Translations under genes and position numbers: made by a program
Assembly: GCF_039544205.1 (NCBI RefSeq)
Contig: NZ_BAABLF010000001.1
Span: 182,043-246,042, forward strand
Direction: 5' to 3'
Origin: Ferrimonas gelatinilytica
GTDB taxonomy: Bacteria > Pseudomonadota > Gammaproteobacteria > Enterobacterales > Shewanellaceae
Length of the DNA: 64,000 nucleotides
In this document: positions 8,260-17,641 of the stretch, one piece after another
Numbering within the stretch: the first letter of the stretch is position 1
Layout of the letters: each line of letters begins with the position of its first letter
The notes under the pieces: model-generated
Seen by the model: only the letters and a program-made list of their open reading frames with translations
Told to the model about the DNA's origin: nothing
Databases searched by the model: none

Positions 8260-9996
8260 TTAAAACGGGAACACCCGGGGCACCAACAGTAACACCAGGG
8301 TGCTGTAGAGCAGCGACAGGGGCAACCCCAGCCTGAGGTAGTCCCGCTTACGGTAGTTCCCCAGGTTCATCACCATCAGGTGGGTCTGGTAGCTGAAGGG
8401 GCTGATGAAGCTGGCGCTGGCCCCGTAGGCGACCACCATAATAAAGGGCATCGCCGAGACCCCGAAGGCATCCGCCAGCCCCAGTGCCAGCGGCAAAACC
8501 AGCGCCGCCGCCGCATTGTTGGTCATCAGCTCCGTCACCAGCAGCGCCACGAAATAGACCCCCGCCAAAGCGACATAGAGCCCGGAACCCTGCAACTGCG
8601 CCTGCAACCCGAACGCCAGATCGGCCGCCAGGCCGGACTGATGAAACGCCTCCGCCATCGCTAATGCCCCGGTGATGATCACCCACAGCTCGAAGGGAAA
8701 ACGTTGCCGGATATCGTTGCCGGTCAGGACCCCGCTGGCCAACAAGGCGGTAAGCAGTACCCCCAGTCCCAGCAGCAGGGGGACCCCGAAGGCCAGGTGG
8801 CTCGCCAATACGGCGGCAAAGCCACCGATGGCCAGCCACTCCTGCCAGGCACTGAGCCCGGGAGCCAGTACCGTACCACCTATCTGGTAGAAGTGACGAT
8901 TGACGCGGCGCCGGCGCCGGTAACCCTCTCCGGTGGCCAGCACCAGGATGTCCCCCCCCTGGAGAGGGCGATTGCCCAGCTTGCCGGAGAGCCGTTCTCC
9001 CCGACGCCGCATCGCCACCACGGCGGCATCGAAGCGGGCCCGGAAATCACTCTGCTTCAGGGTTTGCCCCACCAGGCTGGAGGTGGGGCTGAGCAGCACC
9101 TCGATCAGGTTGCTGCCCAGCAGGCCATTGGTTCCCGCGAAGAGGCTCAGGCCTTTGAAACGATCCAGTTCGCTGATCCTGTCGATGGCACCACAAAACA
9201 CCAGTTTGTCGCCATCGGCGAGGATCAGGTCCGGCGTCACCGGGGCGATGAGACGCCCCTGACGCACCACCTCCGCCAGGAACATCCCCGGCAGGGCGCG
9301 CAGGCCGTTTTCCTCGACGCTGCGGCCGATCAGCGGGCTGCCCTCAGCGATCTCCGCATCGATAAAGTAGGGCGGCTCCTCCTCGGCAGCCTCCGCCCGC
9401 ACCGGCAACGTCGGAGCCAGCAGCATCAGGAGCCCCAGCCCCGCCAGCGCCACCACGGCGCCCACCGGCAGAAAATCAAACAGCGCCAGCGGTGCCCTGC
9501 CCTGCTCACTCAACACCGAGTTCACCACCAGGTGTGTGGAGGTCCCGATCAGGGTCAGGGTGCCCCCCAGGATCGCCGCATAGGAGAGCGGAAGGAGCAG
9601 CCGCGAAGGAAGATGGGTCCGCTGGCGCTGGACCGCACCGGCCATGGTCGCCACCACAGCGGTATTGTTGAGCAGCGCACTACTGAGAATGGTTCCCGCC
9701 CCCATACGGGCCAGGGTATGGGTGTAACCGCCACGGAACAGGTAGCGGCCGATCAGTGCCAGCACACCGGTTTTCTCCAGCGCCGCCGAGATAAGCAGCA
9801 GTATCAGCAGGGTGATTACCGCCGGGTTAGCCGCCAACTCGAGCAATCTCGGTGCCGGCACAAGGTCACCGATGGCCAGCAGCAGCGCCGCCGTCGCAAA
9901 CAGCAGTTGCGGCCGGATCCGGGTCAACACCAGCCCCAAAACCAGGGCCAGCATCAGTGCCAAGGTCGCCCCCTGTGCCATCGTCAGGGATACCAT
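8260..9996 (-). CDS. SLC13-family permease with RCK_C domains, likely sulfate uptake
   Basis: The product is 578 residues. Hydrophobic blocks at about residues 5-190 and 400-578 are the two halves of a divalent-anion:sodium (SLC13/ArsB-like) carrier, with the signature LLNNTAVVATMAGAV in the first half and ELMTNNAAAALVLPLALG in the second. Between them are two soluble RCK_C/TrkA-C domains with DGDKLVFCG and GGDILVLATG, which probably sense a ligand. It lies between cysN and cysC, so sulfate is the likely substrate, replacing the ABC or CysZ system used elsewhere. The ATG at 9996 overlaps the cysN stop by one base (TGATG), so the two are translationally coupled; a TTG at 9999 is an alternative start. 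Confidence 0.88.
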   Translation of the reverse strand: MVSLTMAQGATLALMLALVLGLVLTRIRPQLLFATAALLLAIGDLVPAPRLLELAANPAVITLLILLLISAALEKTGVLALIGRYLFRGGYTHTLARMGAGTILSSALLNNTAVVATMAGAVQRQRTHLPSRLLLPLSYAAILGGTLTLIGTSTHLVVNSVLSEQGRAPLALFDFLPVGAVVALAGLGLLMLLAPTLPVRAEAAEEEPPYFIDAEIAEGSPLIGRSVEENGLRALPGMFLAEVVRQGRLIAPVTPDLILADGDKLVFCGAIDRISELDRFKGLSLFAGTNGLLGSNLIEVLLSPTSSLVGQTLKQSDFRARFDAAVVAMRRRGERLSGKLGNRPLQGGDILVLATGEGYRRRRRVNRHFYQIGGTVLAPGLSAWQEWLAIGGFAAVLASHLAFGVPLLLGLGVLLTALLASGVLTGNDIRQRFPFELWVIITGALAMAEAFHQSGLAADLAFGLQAQLQGSGLYVALAGVYFVALLVTELMTNNAAAALVLPLALGLADAFGVSAMPFIMVVAYGASASFISPFSYQTHLMVMNLGNYRKRDYLRLGLPLSLLYSTLVLLLVPRVFPF

Positions 9997-11450
9997 CAAG
10001 GGGTATCGTCCTGCTCCGGCCTCGCTCCGGACTCCGCCAGCAGGTCCCGAGCGTTCCAGTGGGGGAAATGCTGTCGCACCAGGGCATTGAGCGCCAGTTC
10101 AAACTCGCTGTAGGACTCGCCGGACGGGACACGCTGAGGTTTCTCGGGCAGGGGGTTCAGGATCATCCCCGCGGCCACCGTCTCGTGATTGATCTTATCG
10201 ATCAAAATGAAGGCCCCGGTGGTTCGATTATCTCGATAGCGGTCAAACAGCAGTGGCTTGGCACTGCCCAGGATCACGCTACCGATCTCGTTGAGACCCA
10301 GCAACTGGGCCGGGTGCCGATCCAATGTATTGACATCGATCCGCTCCTCGATCACCTCCACCCAGGCGGTTCCGCTCTGGGTGGCCAGCTTGATGCCGTA
10401 CTCTCGCTTAGGCTGCATCGGGGTCTGGGCCATCCACACCAGGTTGGCCTGCAGCCGGGTCGAGAGGCAGGGCAATGCTTCCGGGGCCACCAGCATCTCC
10501 CCCCGGCTGAGATCGATCTCATCCGCCAGGGTCAGGGTCACCGCCTCGCCCGCGTGGGCCTCGGCATGCTCGCCATCGAAGGTGACGATGGATTTGACGA
10601 AGGTTTCGCGGCCCGATGGCATCGCCACCACCGCATCGCCGGCACAGACCCGCCCCGCGGCCAGGGTGCCGGCAAACCCCCGAAAGTCGCTATGGGGACG
10701 GTTCACGTACTGCACCGGCAAGCGAAACGCCAAGTGAGAGCTGTCCCGACTGAGCGGCAGCGTCTCCAGCAGGGTCATCAGGGGCTCACCGCTATACCAG
10801 GGCGTGCGCGCGCTGCGCCCGACCACGTTATCCCCGTCCAGCGCCGACAGGGGGACGAACTGTACCTGCTGAAGCCCGAGGGCGTCGGCCAGGTGACGGT
10901 AGTCGGCAACGATGGCATCGAAACGGTCACCATCGAAGGCCACCAGATCCATCTTGTTGACCGCGACGATCACCTGCCGGATCCCGAGCAGGGCCACCAA
11001 GTAACTGTGCCGCCGGGTCTGCTCCTGAACCCCGTGGCGGGCATCAATGAGGATAATCGCCAGATCCGCCGTCGAGGCCCCGGTCGCCATGTTGCGGGTG
11101 TACTGCTCGTGCCCGGGGGTGTCGGCGATGATGAACTTGCGCTTGTCAGTGGCGAAGTAACGGTAAGCCACATCAATGGTGATCCCCTGCTCCCGCTCCG
11201 ACTGCAGTCCATCGACCAGCAGCGCAAGGTCCAGTTTCTCACCGGTGGTGCCGGAGCGCTGGCTGTCGCGACTGAGCGCTGCCAACTGGTCATCAAAGAT
11301 CATTTTGGCATCGTGTAGCAGGCGCCCTATCAGGGTGCTCTTGCCGTCATCGACGCTGCCGCAGGTGATGAAACGCAGCAACTCCTTCTGCTCGTGTTGT
11401 TTAAGGTATGCCAGGATATCCTGCTCGATCAGGGCGTTATGTGCGTTCAT
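9996..11450 (-). CDS. cysN: Sulfate adenylyltransferase subunit 1 (GTPase)
   Basis: CysN is the GTPase subunit of ATP sulfurylase. It uses GTP hydrolysis to drive formation of APS by CysD. The product is 484 residues. The elongation-factor-like G domain shows CGSVDDGKSTLIGRLLHDA (G1), DTPGHEQYTRNMATGAS (G3) and VAVNKMDLV (G4), followed by beta-barrel domains. The open frame continues upstream to 11567, but that extension overlaps cysD and is not conserved. I start at the ATG at 11450, which gives MNAHNALIEQDILAYL, the usual N-terminus. The gene begins 61 bases after the cysD stop. CysC is separate and not fused to CysN. Confidence 0.96.
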   Translation of the reverse strand: MNAHNALIEQDILAYLKQHEQKELLRFITCGSVDDGKSTLIGRLLHDAKMIFDDQLAALSRDSQRSGTTGEKLDLALLVDGLQSEREQGITIDVAYRYFATDKRKFIIADTPGHEQYTRNMATGASTADLAIILIDARHGVQEQTRRHSYLVALLGIRQVIVAVNKMDLVAFDGDRFDAIVADYRHLADALGLQQVQFVPLSALDGDNVVGRSARTPWYSGEPLMTLLETLPLSRDSSHLAFRLPVQYVNRPHSDFRGFAGTLAAGRVCAGDAVVAMPSGRETFVKSIVTFDGEHAEAHAGEAVTLTLADEIDLSRGEMLVAPEALPCLSTRLQANLVWMAQTPMQPKREYGIKLATQSGTAWVEVIEERIDVNTLDRHPAQLLGLNEIGSVILGSAKPLLFDRYRDNRTTGAFILIDKINHETVAAGMILNPLPEKPQRVPSGESYSEFELALNALVRQHFPHWNARDLLAESGARPEQDDTP

Positions 11451-11511
11451 CGTAAGGTCAGTTCCCTCTGCATGGTCCGGGTTTGGTGGGTCATCACGCT
11501 CAAAGGCCACA

Positions 11512-12423
11512 TCAGAAGTACCCCTCCACTTTCTTCTTCTCCATGGAGCCGACGCTGTCGCGATCAATCACCCTACCCTGGCGCTCGGAGGTTTTGGTTA
11601 GCAGCATCTCCTGGATGATCGCCGGTAGGGTGTCCGCGTCGGATGCCACGGCACCGGTGAGGGGGTAGCAACCCAGGGTGCGAAACCGAACCTTACGCTG
11701 CTGGACCCGCTCTCCGGGGGCCAACGGCATTCGCTCATCGTCCACCATGATCAGGCTGCCATCCCGCTCTACCACGGGGCGCTCCGCCGCCAGGTAGAGC
11801 GGTACGATCTCGATATTCTCCTGGTAGATGTACTGCCAGATATCCAGCTCCGTCCAGTTGGAGAGGGGGAAGACGCGGATGCTCTCACCGGGATTGACGC
11901 GCCCGTTGTAGAGCGACCACAGCTCCGGCCGCTGATTCTTGGGATCCCAGCGGTGCCGTTGATCCCGGAAAGAGTAAACCCGCTCCTTGGCCCGGGAGCG
12001 CTCCTCGTCCCGACGTGCACCGCCGAAGGCGGCATCGAAGCGGTAGTGATCCAGGGCCTGCTTGAGGGATTCCGTTTTCATGATGTCGGTGTGAATGGCG
12101 CTGCCATGGACGAAGGGGTTGATCCCCATCTCCAGACCCCGCTGGTTCTTGTGCACCAGCAGTCGCAGCCCATATTCTCGGGCGATGCGGTCCCGAAACT
12201 GGATCATCTCCCTGAACTTCCAGTCGGTGTCCACGTGAAGCAGGGGGAAAGGTAGGGTTCCTGGATAGAATGCCTTACGAGCCAGGTGCAGCAGCACCGA
12301 GGAGTCCTTACCGATGGAGTAAAGCATCACCGGATTGTCGAACTCCGCCACCACCTCGCGAAGGATATGGATACTCTCCGCTTCCAAATCCTGTAAGTGC
12401 GTCCGCTGTTGCCGTTCACCCAT
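11512..12423 (-). CDS. cysD: Sulfate adenylyltransferase subunit 2
   Basis: CysD transfers the AMP moiety of ATP to sulfate, forming APS. The product is 303 residues, the normal length. The PP-loop is VMLYSIGKDSSVLLHLARKA near residues 32-51, with HVDTDWKFREM, FGGARRDEERSRAKER and PLSNWTELDIWQYI as further conserved blocks. AGAGGGACAGG precedes the ATG. It is the first gene of the sulfate activation operon, and its promoter must lie in the 286-base gap shared with the divergent LacI-type regulator. Confidence 0.97.
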   Translation of the reverse strand: MGERQQRTHLQDLEAESIHILREVVAEFDNPVMLYSIGKDSSVLLHLARKAFYPGTLPFPLLHVDTDWKFREMIQFRDRIAREYGLRLLVHKNQRGLEMGINPFVHGSAIHTDIMKTESLKQALDHYRFDAAFGGARRDEERSRAKERVYSFRDQRHRWDPKNQRPELWSLYNGRVNPGESIRVFPLSNWTELDIWQYIYQENIEIVPLYLAAERPVVERDGSLIMVDDERMPLAPGERVQQRKVRFRTLGCYPLTGAVASDADTLPAIIQEMLLTKTSERQGRVIDRDSVGSMEKKKVEGYF

Positions 12424-12709
12424 CCTGTCCCTCTCGATTTGCTGTTCTCGGCAGTCTCATCCGCTACCGACTGCTCACGATTATTGCTTATAAAAACCAA
12501 AGCAAATATTCCACCTAGGAATAATAAAGCACGTTTTATGCCCAGGCCGATACCCGGTTTGATGCAAGGGGAACAAGAGGATGGGTTCAGCCACCAAAGT
12601 ATCTGCTGCCTGCGCCCGAGTGAGAGCCACTTAACACTTTTCCCGGCGCGATCTTCCGGTATATTGTTCAGCAATATCACGATAACGCCGCGAGTGCGTC
12701 AGCGAATCC
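12424..12709. promoter_or_regulatory. Divergent promoter region, cysD and LacI-type regulator
   Basis: The gap is AT-rich at 12478-12540, as expected of a promoter. Two small inverted repeats stand out: TATTCC-N5-GGAATA at 12508-12524 and ATATTG-N5-CAATAT at 12661-12677. The second is only 33 bases from the regulator's ATG and might be an operator or a short hairpin. No ATACGTAT operator like those of the maltose genes is present, so the regulator does not seem to control itself through that site. Confidence 0.45.
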
Positions 12710-13846
12710 ATGAAAACCATCTCCCCAGGCGGACGCACGGACCTCACCAAGCAGAAAGCCACCTCTTTCGATATCGCCCACCTGGCTGGCGTATCCCAGT
12801 CCACCGTCTCCCGGGCGTTGAGAAACAGCCCGCTGGTCAAGGCGGAAACCATAGAGCTGGTGCATAAAATCGCCCGCCAGCTCAACTACAAGGTGGACAA
12901 GCACGCCAGCAGCCTGCGCTCCCAGCAGAGCGCAACCCTGGCCCTGTTGCTGTTCGAAGACCCCACCTCGGACGACTCGCTGATCAACCCCTTCTTCCAC
13001 GCCATGCTCGGCTCCATCACCCGCGCCTGTGCAAAGCAGGGCTACGACCTGCTGATCTCCTTCCAGCAACTTTCCGACAACTGGACTGGCGACTTCGCCG
13101 ACAGCCACAAGGCGGATGGCCTGATCCTGTTGGGCTATGGCGATGCCATCGACTACCAGCCGAAACTGAAACAGCTGGAGGAGCAGGGCACCCCCTTTGT
13201 TCGCTGGGGCCCACAGATGGAGTCCACCTGCGGCATCGCCGTCGGCTGCAACAACCTGCAGGGTGGCTTCGACGCCACGGCACACCTGCTCGAACGGGGC
13301 CACCGGCGCATCGCCTTTATCGGCACCGCCTCCAATCACTATCCCGAGTTCTTCCAGCGTTACCAGGGCTACGTCAAAGCCCAGGTGCAGGCGGGCGTGG
13401 CCATTGACCCCAGCTTGCAGCAGGACGCCATCACCAACGAGGAAGCGGGCTATCAGGCGACTCTGACACTGCTGGAGCGGGTCAACGATCTGCACGCCAT
13501 CTTCGCCGCCAGCGATCTCATCGCCATCGGGGCGATGCAGGCACTCAAGGAGCGGGGATATCGGGTGCCGGATGATATCGCCGTGGTGGGCTTCGATGAC
13601 ATTCCCGTGGCCCGTTTCTGCACTCCGGCCCTCACCACCGTTCGCCAGGACACGCGCCTGGCGGGGGAAGCCCTGGTCAGCAGCCTAATCAAGCAGATCA
13701 CCGGCCAGCCCACCGCCCCTGCCACCATCGACACCCGGTTGGTGGTCCGGGACAGCTGTGGAGAGGTGCTAGGAGCTAGGTGCGAGTTCCTAGATCCTAA
13801 GAGCCAGAGCCGAGGAAACAGGAACTACGTTCTGGGTTCTAAATGA
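12710..13846 (+). CDS. LacI-family regulator, likely of the maltose/maltodextrin genes
   Basis: The product is 378 residues. The DNA-binding head is at about residues 18-65 (FDIAHLAGVSQSTVSRAL is the LacI helix-turn-helix, followed by a hinge helix). The rest is a periplasmic-binding-protein-like effector domain with AIFAASDLIAIGAMQAL and VVGFDDIPVARFCTPALTTV. It is the only regulator near four maltose-related operons that share an ATACGTAT-centred palindrome, typical of LacI proteins, so I infer that it binds these sites. The last 25 or so residues come from heptamer-family repeat DNA (GGAGCTAGGTGCGAGTTCC), which has evidently replaced or extended the native tail. Start chosen at the first ATG. 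Confidence 0.88.
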   Translation: MKTISPGGRTDLTKQKATSFDIAHLAGVSQSTVSRALRNSPLVKAETIELVHKIARQLNYKVDKHASSLRSQQSATLALLLFEDPTSDDSLINPFFHAMLGSITRACAKQGYDLLISFQQLSDNWTGDFADSHKADGLILLGYGDAIDYQPKLKQLEEQGTPFVRWGPQMESTCGIAVGCNNLQGGFDATAHLLERGHRRIAFIGTASNHYPEFFQRYQGYVKAQVQAGVAIDPSLQQDAITNEEAGYQATLTLLERVNDLHAIFAASDLIAIGAMQALKERGYRVPDDIAVVGFDDIPVARFCTPALTTVRQDTRLAGEALVSSLIKQITGQPTAPATIDTRLVVRDSCGEVLGARCEFLDPKSQSRGNRNYVLGSK

Positions 13847-13950
13847 CGGTTCCTAAATATGCTCCCCTTTCGTGAAAGCTTAAGCTCCCTGGGCTTTGCT
13901 CCGGCTCTTAGGAGCTAGGGCCTAGAACCGAGTTCCTAAGAGCTTTATGC
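13768..13950. repeat. Heptamer-family repeat debris overlapping the regulator's 3' end
   Basis: Units such as GGAGCTAGG, GAGTTCCTAG, GGTTCTAAA and, inverted, CTTAGGAGCTAGGGCCTAG are spread over this stretch. It begins inside the LacI-type gene and supplies its final codons and stop. There is no uniform tandem run here. Confidence 0.7.
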
Positions 13951-14033
13951 TCCACTGCATCAGTTTGCCGTCGCGAACGGTAGGGTGTAGCACAAGTCGG
14001 AACCGTTATTTAGGAGCTCAGCTCCCAAAGCAA

Positions 14034-14055
14034 AGGGCGTCCCGAAGGACGCCCT
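14034..14055 (-). terminator. Intrinsic terminator of the 14087-15802 amylase gene
   Basis: The inverted repeat AGGGCGTCC / GGACGCCCT has a four-base CGAA loop. On the minus strand it is followed by TTTGCTTT, downstream of the amylase stop. Confidence 0.75.
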
Positions 14056-14086
14056 GGTTAGTTTCAGGCCCGGCGCTTGGCAGCCA

Positions 14087-15802
14087 TCACCGTTCGCCGG
14101 AGACCAGGATGCCGTCGCGCAGGGCCATCAGGCGGGCCAGTTCGGCGTTGAGCGCCGCCCCTTCGACGGTCCCATTGCGGACAAACACCTTCACTCCGTG
14201 GGCAGGCACCTGGGTTTCCAGCACAGTACCGGGCTCGATGGTGACCCACTCTCCCCCCAACTGCTCCTGCCAGCCCCCCGCCTGCAGGTACTCCCGGACC
14301 GTAAAGGCCGCCGGCTCATCCCCCTTGTTGAGCAGCACCAGGGCGGTCTGGGCCTGCTCTCCATCCTGCAGCACCCGGTAGAAGGCGGCGGTGTCCTGCT
14401 CGAACGAGAGGTTCAGCTGCACACCCCGCTGCAGGGCGGGCGTGGCCTGGCGCACCCGGGCGATCGCCATCAGCTGCTGACGGATGGGGTGGGTTCGCGC
14501 CTGCTCCACCCGCTCCTGGCCAAAGTAGTTACGGTTGCCACTGTGCTCCGCCTTGCCACGCATAAACCCCATCTCGGAGCCGTAGTAGACCACCGGGATC
14601 CCCCGGGCGGTAAAGAGCCAGTTGTGGGCATCGATAAAGCCGTTGTCGTCGGCGTTGAGCCGGGGCATATCGTGGTTGTCGTAGAAGGTGGTGAGCTCAT
14701 AGGGATTGGCATAGAGACGCTGCTCCAGTTTCAGGGTCGGCAGCAGGGTGTCAAACCCCCTGCCCTGCTCGAACACCTCCCCCAACGCCGCCTTCATCGG
14801 GAAATCCAGCACGCTCATGCCACCGAAGGGCTCGTAGGTGTAGGGCGCAATCCCCTCGGCGCTGTAGTCGTACACCTCACCAAACATGAAAAACTCCGGG
14901 TGCTGCTCGCGGATCCGCGCCGCGAAGGTGCCCCAGGAAGCGGCGTCGATATGCTTGACGGTATCGATACGAAACGCCGAGGCGCCCTGTTCGATCCACT
15001 GCAGATAGGCACCAACGAAGTAGTCCATCACCTCCGGCTTGCGCTCATCCATGTCCGCCAGTTGGGCCAGGTCCGGCTGGTTGCGAAAGAAGGCGTGCAG
15101 CGGGTTGTGCTCCGGGTCCAGCGCTTGCGGAGCCAGGTTCTGGTGATCCGCCACCAGATCCCCCTGGCCATCGTACAGCTGGCCGAACAACGGCTGGGGG
15201 GGATCCATGCTGTAGGCCGGGCTGCCGTGGTTGAGCACGATATCCAGCACCGTTCCCAGTCCCTGCTCGCGCATGGCGGCGGTGAACTGTCGGAAGTTGA
15301 GGCCCTGAGATCCCCAGTGCTTATCCTCCCGGTAGAAGTTCACCCCCCAGTAGCCGTGGTAGCCGGATTTGCCCCGGTCCGTCCCGATGCTGCCCTGGGT
15401 AATGGGCGTCCCGCCGTTAAACGCCTCTGAGGGGTTTTCCACGATGGGGGTGATCCACACCGAGGTGAACCCCATTTCGCGGATGTAGTCGGTGTTGTTC
15501 AGGATCCCCTGCCAGTCGCCGCCGAGGTAGCCCACATTGGCAGTGTCGCCGTTTTCCCACCGCAGCGGCCGATCCCAGCCGCTCTCCTCGGGGTAGTTGT
15601 TGCCCGGATCGCCATCGACGAAGCGATCCGTGACGACGAAATAGACCGCCTCGCTGGCGAAGGGGTGCTCGGTTCCGATGTAACGCGCCCGCTCTGCATC
15701 CGGGCTCTGCGCCGGGGGCAAACCGGCTTGCGGGCTCGTACCGCAGCCCGCTAAAGAGATGAGGCTCGCCAGGACGCACAGGGCCGATAGGGTCGGTTTC
15801 AT
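14087..15802 (-). CDS. GH13 alpha-amylase, lipoprotein
   Basis: The product is 571 residues. A lipoprotein signal ends in the lipobox LAGC (Cys near residue 20), so the enzyme should be anchored to the outer or inner membrane. The four GH13 regions are present: DIVLNHGSPA, GASAFRIDTVKHID (catalytic Asp), FFMFGEVYDYS (catalytic Glu) and TTFYDNHDMPRLN. It should cut alpha-1,4 links in starch or maltodextrin, or act as a cyclomaltodextrinase; the exact specificity cannot be read. GGAGAG lies ahead of the ATG. It begins 56 bases after the MFS permease gene and is probably its operon partner under the operator at 17552. Confidence 0.92.
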   Translation of the reverse strand: MKPTLSALCVLASLISLAGCGTSPQAGLPPAQSPDAERARYIGTEHPFASEAVYFVVTDRFVDGDPGNNYPEESGWDRPLRWENGDTANVGYLGGDWQGILNNTDYIREMGFTSVWITPIVENPSEAFNGGTPITQGSIGTDRGKSGYHGYWGVNFYREDKHWGSQGLNFRQFTAAMREQGLGTVLDIVLNHGSPAYSMDPPQPLFGQLYDGQGDLVADHQNLAPQALDPEHNPLHAFFRNQPDLAQLADMDERKPEVMDYFVGAYLQWIEQGASAFRIDTVKHIDAASWGTFAARIREQHPEFFMFGEVYDYSAEGIAPYTYEPFGGMSVLDFPMKAALGEVFEQGRGFDTLLPTLKLEQRLYANPYELTTFYDNHDMPRLNADDNGFIDAHNWLFTARGIPVVYYGSEMGFMRGKAEHSGNRNYFGQERVEQARTHPIRQQLMAIARVRQATPALQRGVQLNLSFEQDTAAFYRVLQDGEQAQTALVLLNKGDEPAAFTVREYLQAGGWQEQLGGEWVTIEPGTVLETQVPAHGVKVFVRNGTVEGAALNAELARLMALRDGILVSGER

Positions 15803-15858
15803 GATGACTCTCCGATAACGTCAACCGGAGCCTGCGAGGCTCCGGTTATCGAGGGGGT

Positions 15859-17370
15859 TCAGGCCGCCTGGGGGGCGGGGACGGACTCTGGCTGCTTCAT
15901 CGCCAGCATGCACAGGGCGGCCAGGGCAAAGCTGACAGCACCGATCAACATGGCGTAGATCGGCTCGTTGTTGAAGCCCAAGCGCAGCAGGACGCCCAGA
16001 ACGCTGGCGGCCAGCAGCTGGGGGATCACCAGGAAGAGGTTAAAGATCCCCATGAAGACGCCCATCTTGTTGGCGGGCAGGCAACCGGCCAGCATGGCGT
16101 AGGGCAGCGACAGGATGGAGGCCCAGGCAAAGCCGATCCCCACCATGGAGAGCATCAGCCAGAGAGGGTCCTCGATCACCATGATGGAGGCCAGACCCGC
16201 CGCACCCAGCAGCAGGTTGAAGGCGTGGCTAAAGCGGATCCCGATCCGCGCCACCATCAGCGGGATCACCAGTGCCGCCAGGGCGGAGAACCCGTTGTAG
16301 CCGGCGAACAGCATGCCCACCCAGTTGGCGCCCTCGTTGTAAGCGGCCGAGCTGGTGTCCATGGTGCCGTAATGCACCGAGGTCACCGCTGCGGTGGTGT
16401 AGATCCACATAGCGAATAGGGAGAACCAGGAGAAGAACTGCACCAGGGCCAGGCGCTTCATCGGCTGCGGCATGGCGTAGAGATCCGCCATCACCACGTC
16501 GGTACCGTTATGGTCCTTGCCGGCGCGGCGGCGCAGGCCCACATAGAGTTGCATCAGGGCGAACACCAGTACCGAAATGCTGAGGATGTAGAGCTGAGCA
16601 TCCAACTGCCAGAAAGCGATCACTGCGGTCCCGATGGCCGCCGGCAGGAACCAGGTCACCGCACCGCGGAACCAGCGCTCGGCACTGCGGGGCTTCTCCG
16701 GCACCACGGTCTTCTGTTGCGCCTGCTCGAAGGCGGCCAACTGCTCCGGGGTGTACTCCCGGGTGCGCAGCACCGTCCAGCCCACCGCAAGAAACAGCAC
16801 AACAGCACCGAAGTAAAAGGCGTAGCGGACGGTATCGGGGATCTCACCGGGTGCCGCCTCGTTGCTGACACCGTAAAGTGCCAGCAGCCAGGGCAGCATG
16901 GAGGCGACTACCGCCCCGACACCGATAAAGAAGCTCTGAACCGCGAAGCCGGTGGGCTGCTGCGCCTTAGGCAGGTTATCCCCCACCAGGGCACGGAACG
17001 GCTGCATCGAGACGTTGATGGCGGCATCCATGATCCACAGCATGGCAGCGGCAAACCAGAGATAGGGGGAGTTGGGCATGGCGATCAACGCCAGGCTGGT
17101 CACCAATGCACCGTAGAGAAAATAGGGACGGCGACGGCCCATGCGGGTCCAGGTTTTGTCACTGAAGTGGCCGACAATGGGCTGGACGATCAAGCCGGTG
17201 ACCGGCCCGGCGATCCAGAGGATCGGGATGAGATCCATGTCAGCACCCAGGGTCTGGAAGATTCGGCTGACGTTGGCATTTTGCAGGGCAAAGGCAAACT
17301 GGATGCCCAAAAAGCCGAAACACATGTTCCAGATCTGCCAGAAACTCAAGCGGGGTTTATCGGTCACCAT
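15859..17370 (-). CDS. MFS sugar permease, likely maltose/maltodextrin:H+ symporter
   Basis: The product is 503 residues with about twelve hydrophobic helices. It opens with LSFWQIWNMCFGFLGIQF, the hallmark of the SLC45/GPH-like maltose carriers (MalT type) of Alteromonadales, Xanthomonas and Caulobacter. VGHFSDKTWTRMGRRRPYF in the first cytoplasmic loop is the MFS motif. It should bring maltose or short maltodextrins from the periplasm to the cytoplasm for phosphorolysis. It is first in a two-gene operon with the lipoprotein amylase. An operator palindrome lies 182 bases upstream of the ATG. Confidence 0.92.
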   Translation of the reverse strand: MVTDKPRLSFWQIWNMCFGFLGIQFAFALQNANVSRIFQTLGADMDLIPILWIAGPVTGLIVQPIVGHFSDKTWTRMGRRRPYFLYGALVTSLALIAMPNSPYLWFAAAMLWIMDAAINVSMQPFRALVGDNLPKAQQPTGFAVQSFFIGVGAVVASMLPWLLALYGVSNEAAPGEIPDTVRYAFYFGAVVLFLAVGWTVLRTREYTPEQLAAFEQAQQKTVVPEKPRSAERWFRGAVTWFLPAAIGTAVIAFWQLDAQLYILSISVLVFALMQLYVGLRRRAGKDHNGTDVVMADLYAMPQPMKRLALVQFFSWFSLFAMWIYTTAAVTSVHYGTMDTSSAAYNEGANWVGMLFAGYNGFSALAALVIPLMVARIGIRFSHAFNLLLGAAGLASIMVIEDPLWLMLSMVGIGFAWASILSLPYAMLAGCLPANKMGVFMGIFNLFLVIPQLLAASVLGVLLRLGFNNEPIYAMLIGAVSFALAALCMLAMKQPESVPAPQAA

Positions 17371-17551
17371 CCATTCCTCTTGTTATTATTCCTTGATGCT
17401 GGCAACACAAATGCAGAATTTAACTTTAAAAATCAGCGTTCTCTGCCATAGTTATTGGCGTCTTGCCAGCGCGCAGCCCAGGGGAAGTCAGGTCCGGAAC
17501 CGCACTATCTTGGCCGATGTTAGTCACTTTGCCCTGATCGCAACAAGCGCC

Positions 17552-17565
17552 TGCATACGTATTCA
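17552..17565. promoter_or_regulatory. Operator A, maltose regulon (MFS-amylase operon)
   Basis: TGCATACGTATTCA is a near-perfect palindrome around ATACGTAT. The same 14 bases occur at 27115-27128, and close variants at 27519 and 31993. It lies in the gap between the divergent MFS and Spy-like genes, 182 bases upstream of the MFS start. A LacI-type repressor site is the natural reading. Confidence 0.85.
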
Positions 17566-17641
17566 TCACGGTACTTTGGCCCCTCAGACGCTGCTTATCG
17601 GCTGTCCTGGGTGCCACACTCGACCACTAGGGAGACACAAC

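Noticed and set aside
8704..11318. Long plus-strand open frames opposite the SLC13 permease and cysN
   Set aside because: Gln/Pro/Arg/His-rich composition with no motifs, lying opposite clear genes.
12508..12524. TATTCC-N5-GGAATA as a CysB site for cysD
   Set aside because: The location is right, but I cannot match it to a known CysB site and the repeat is too short to be convincing alone.
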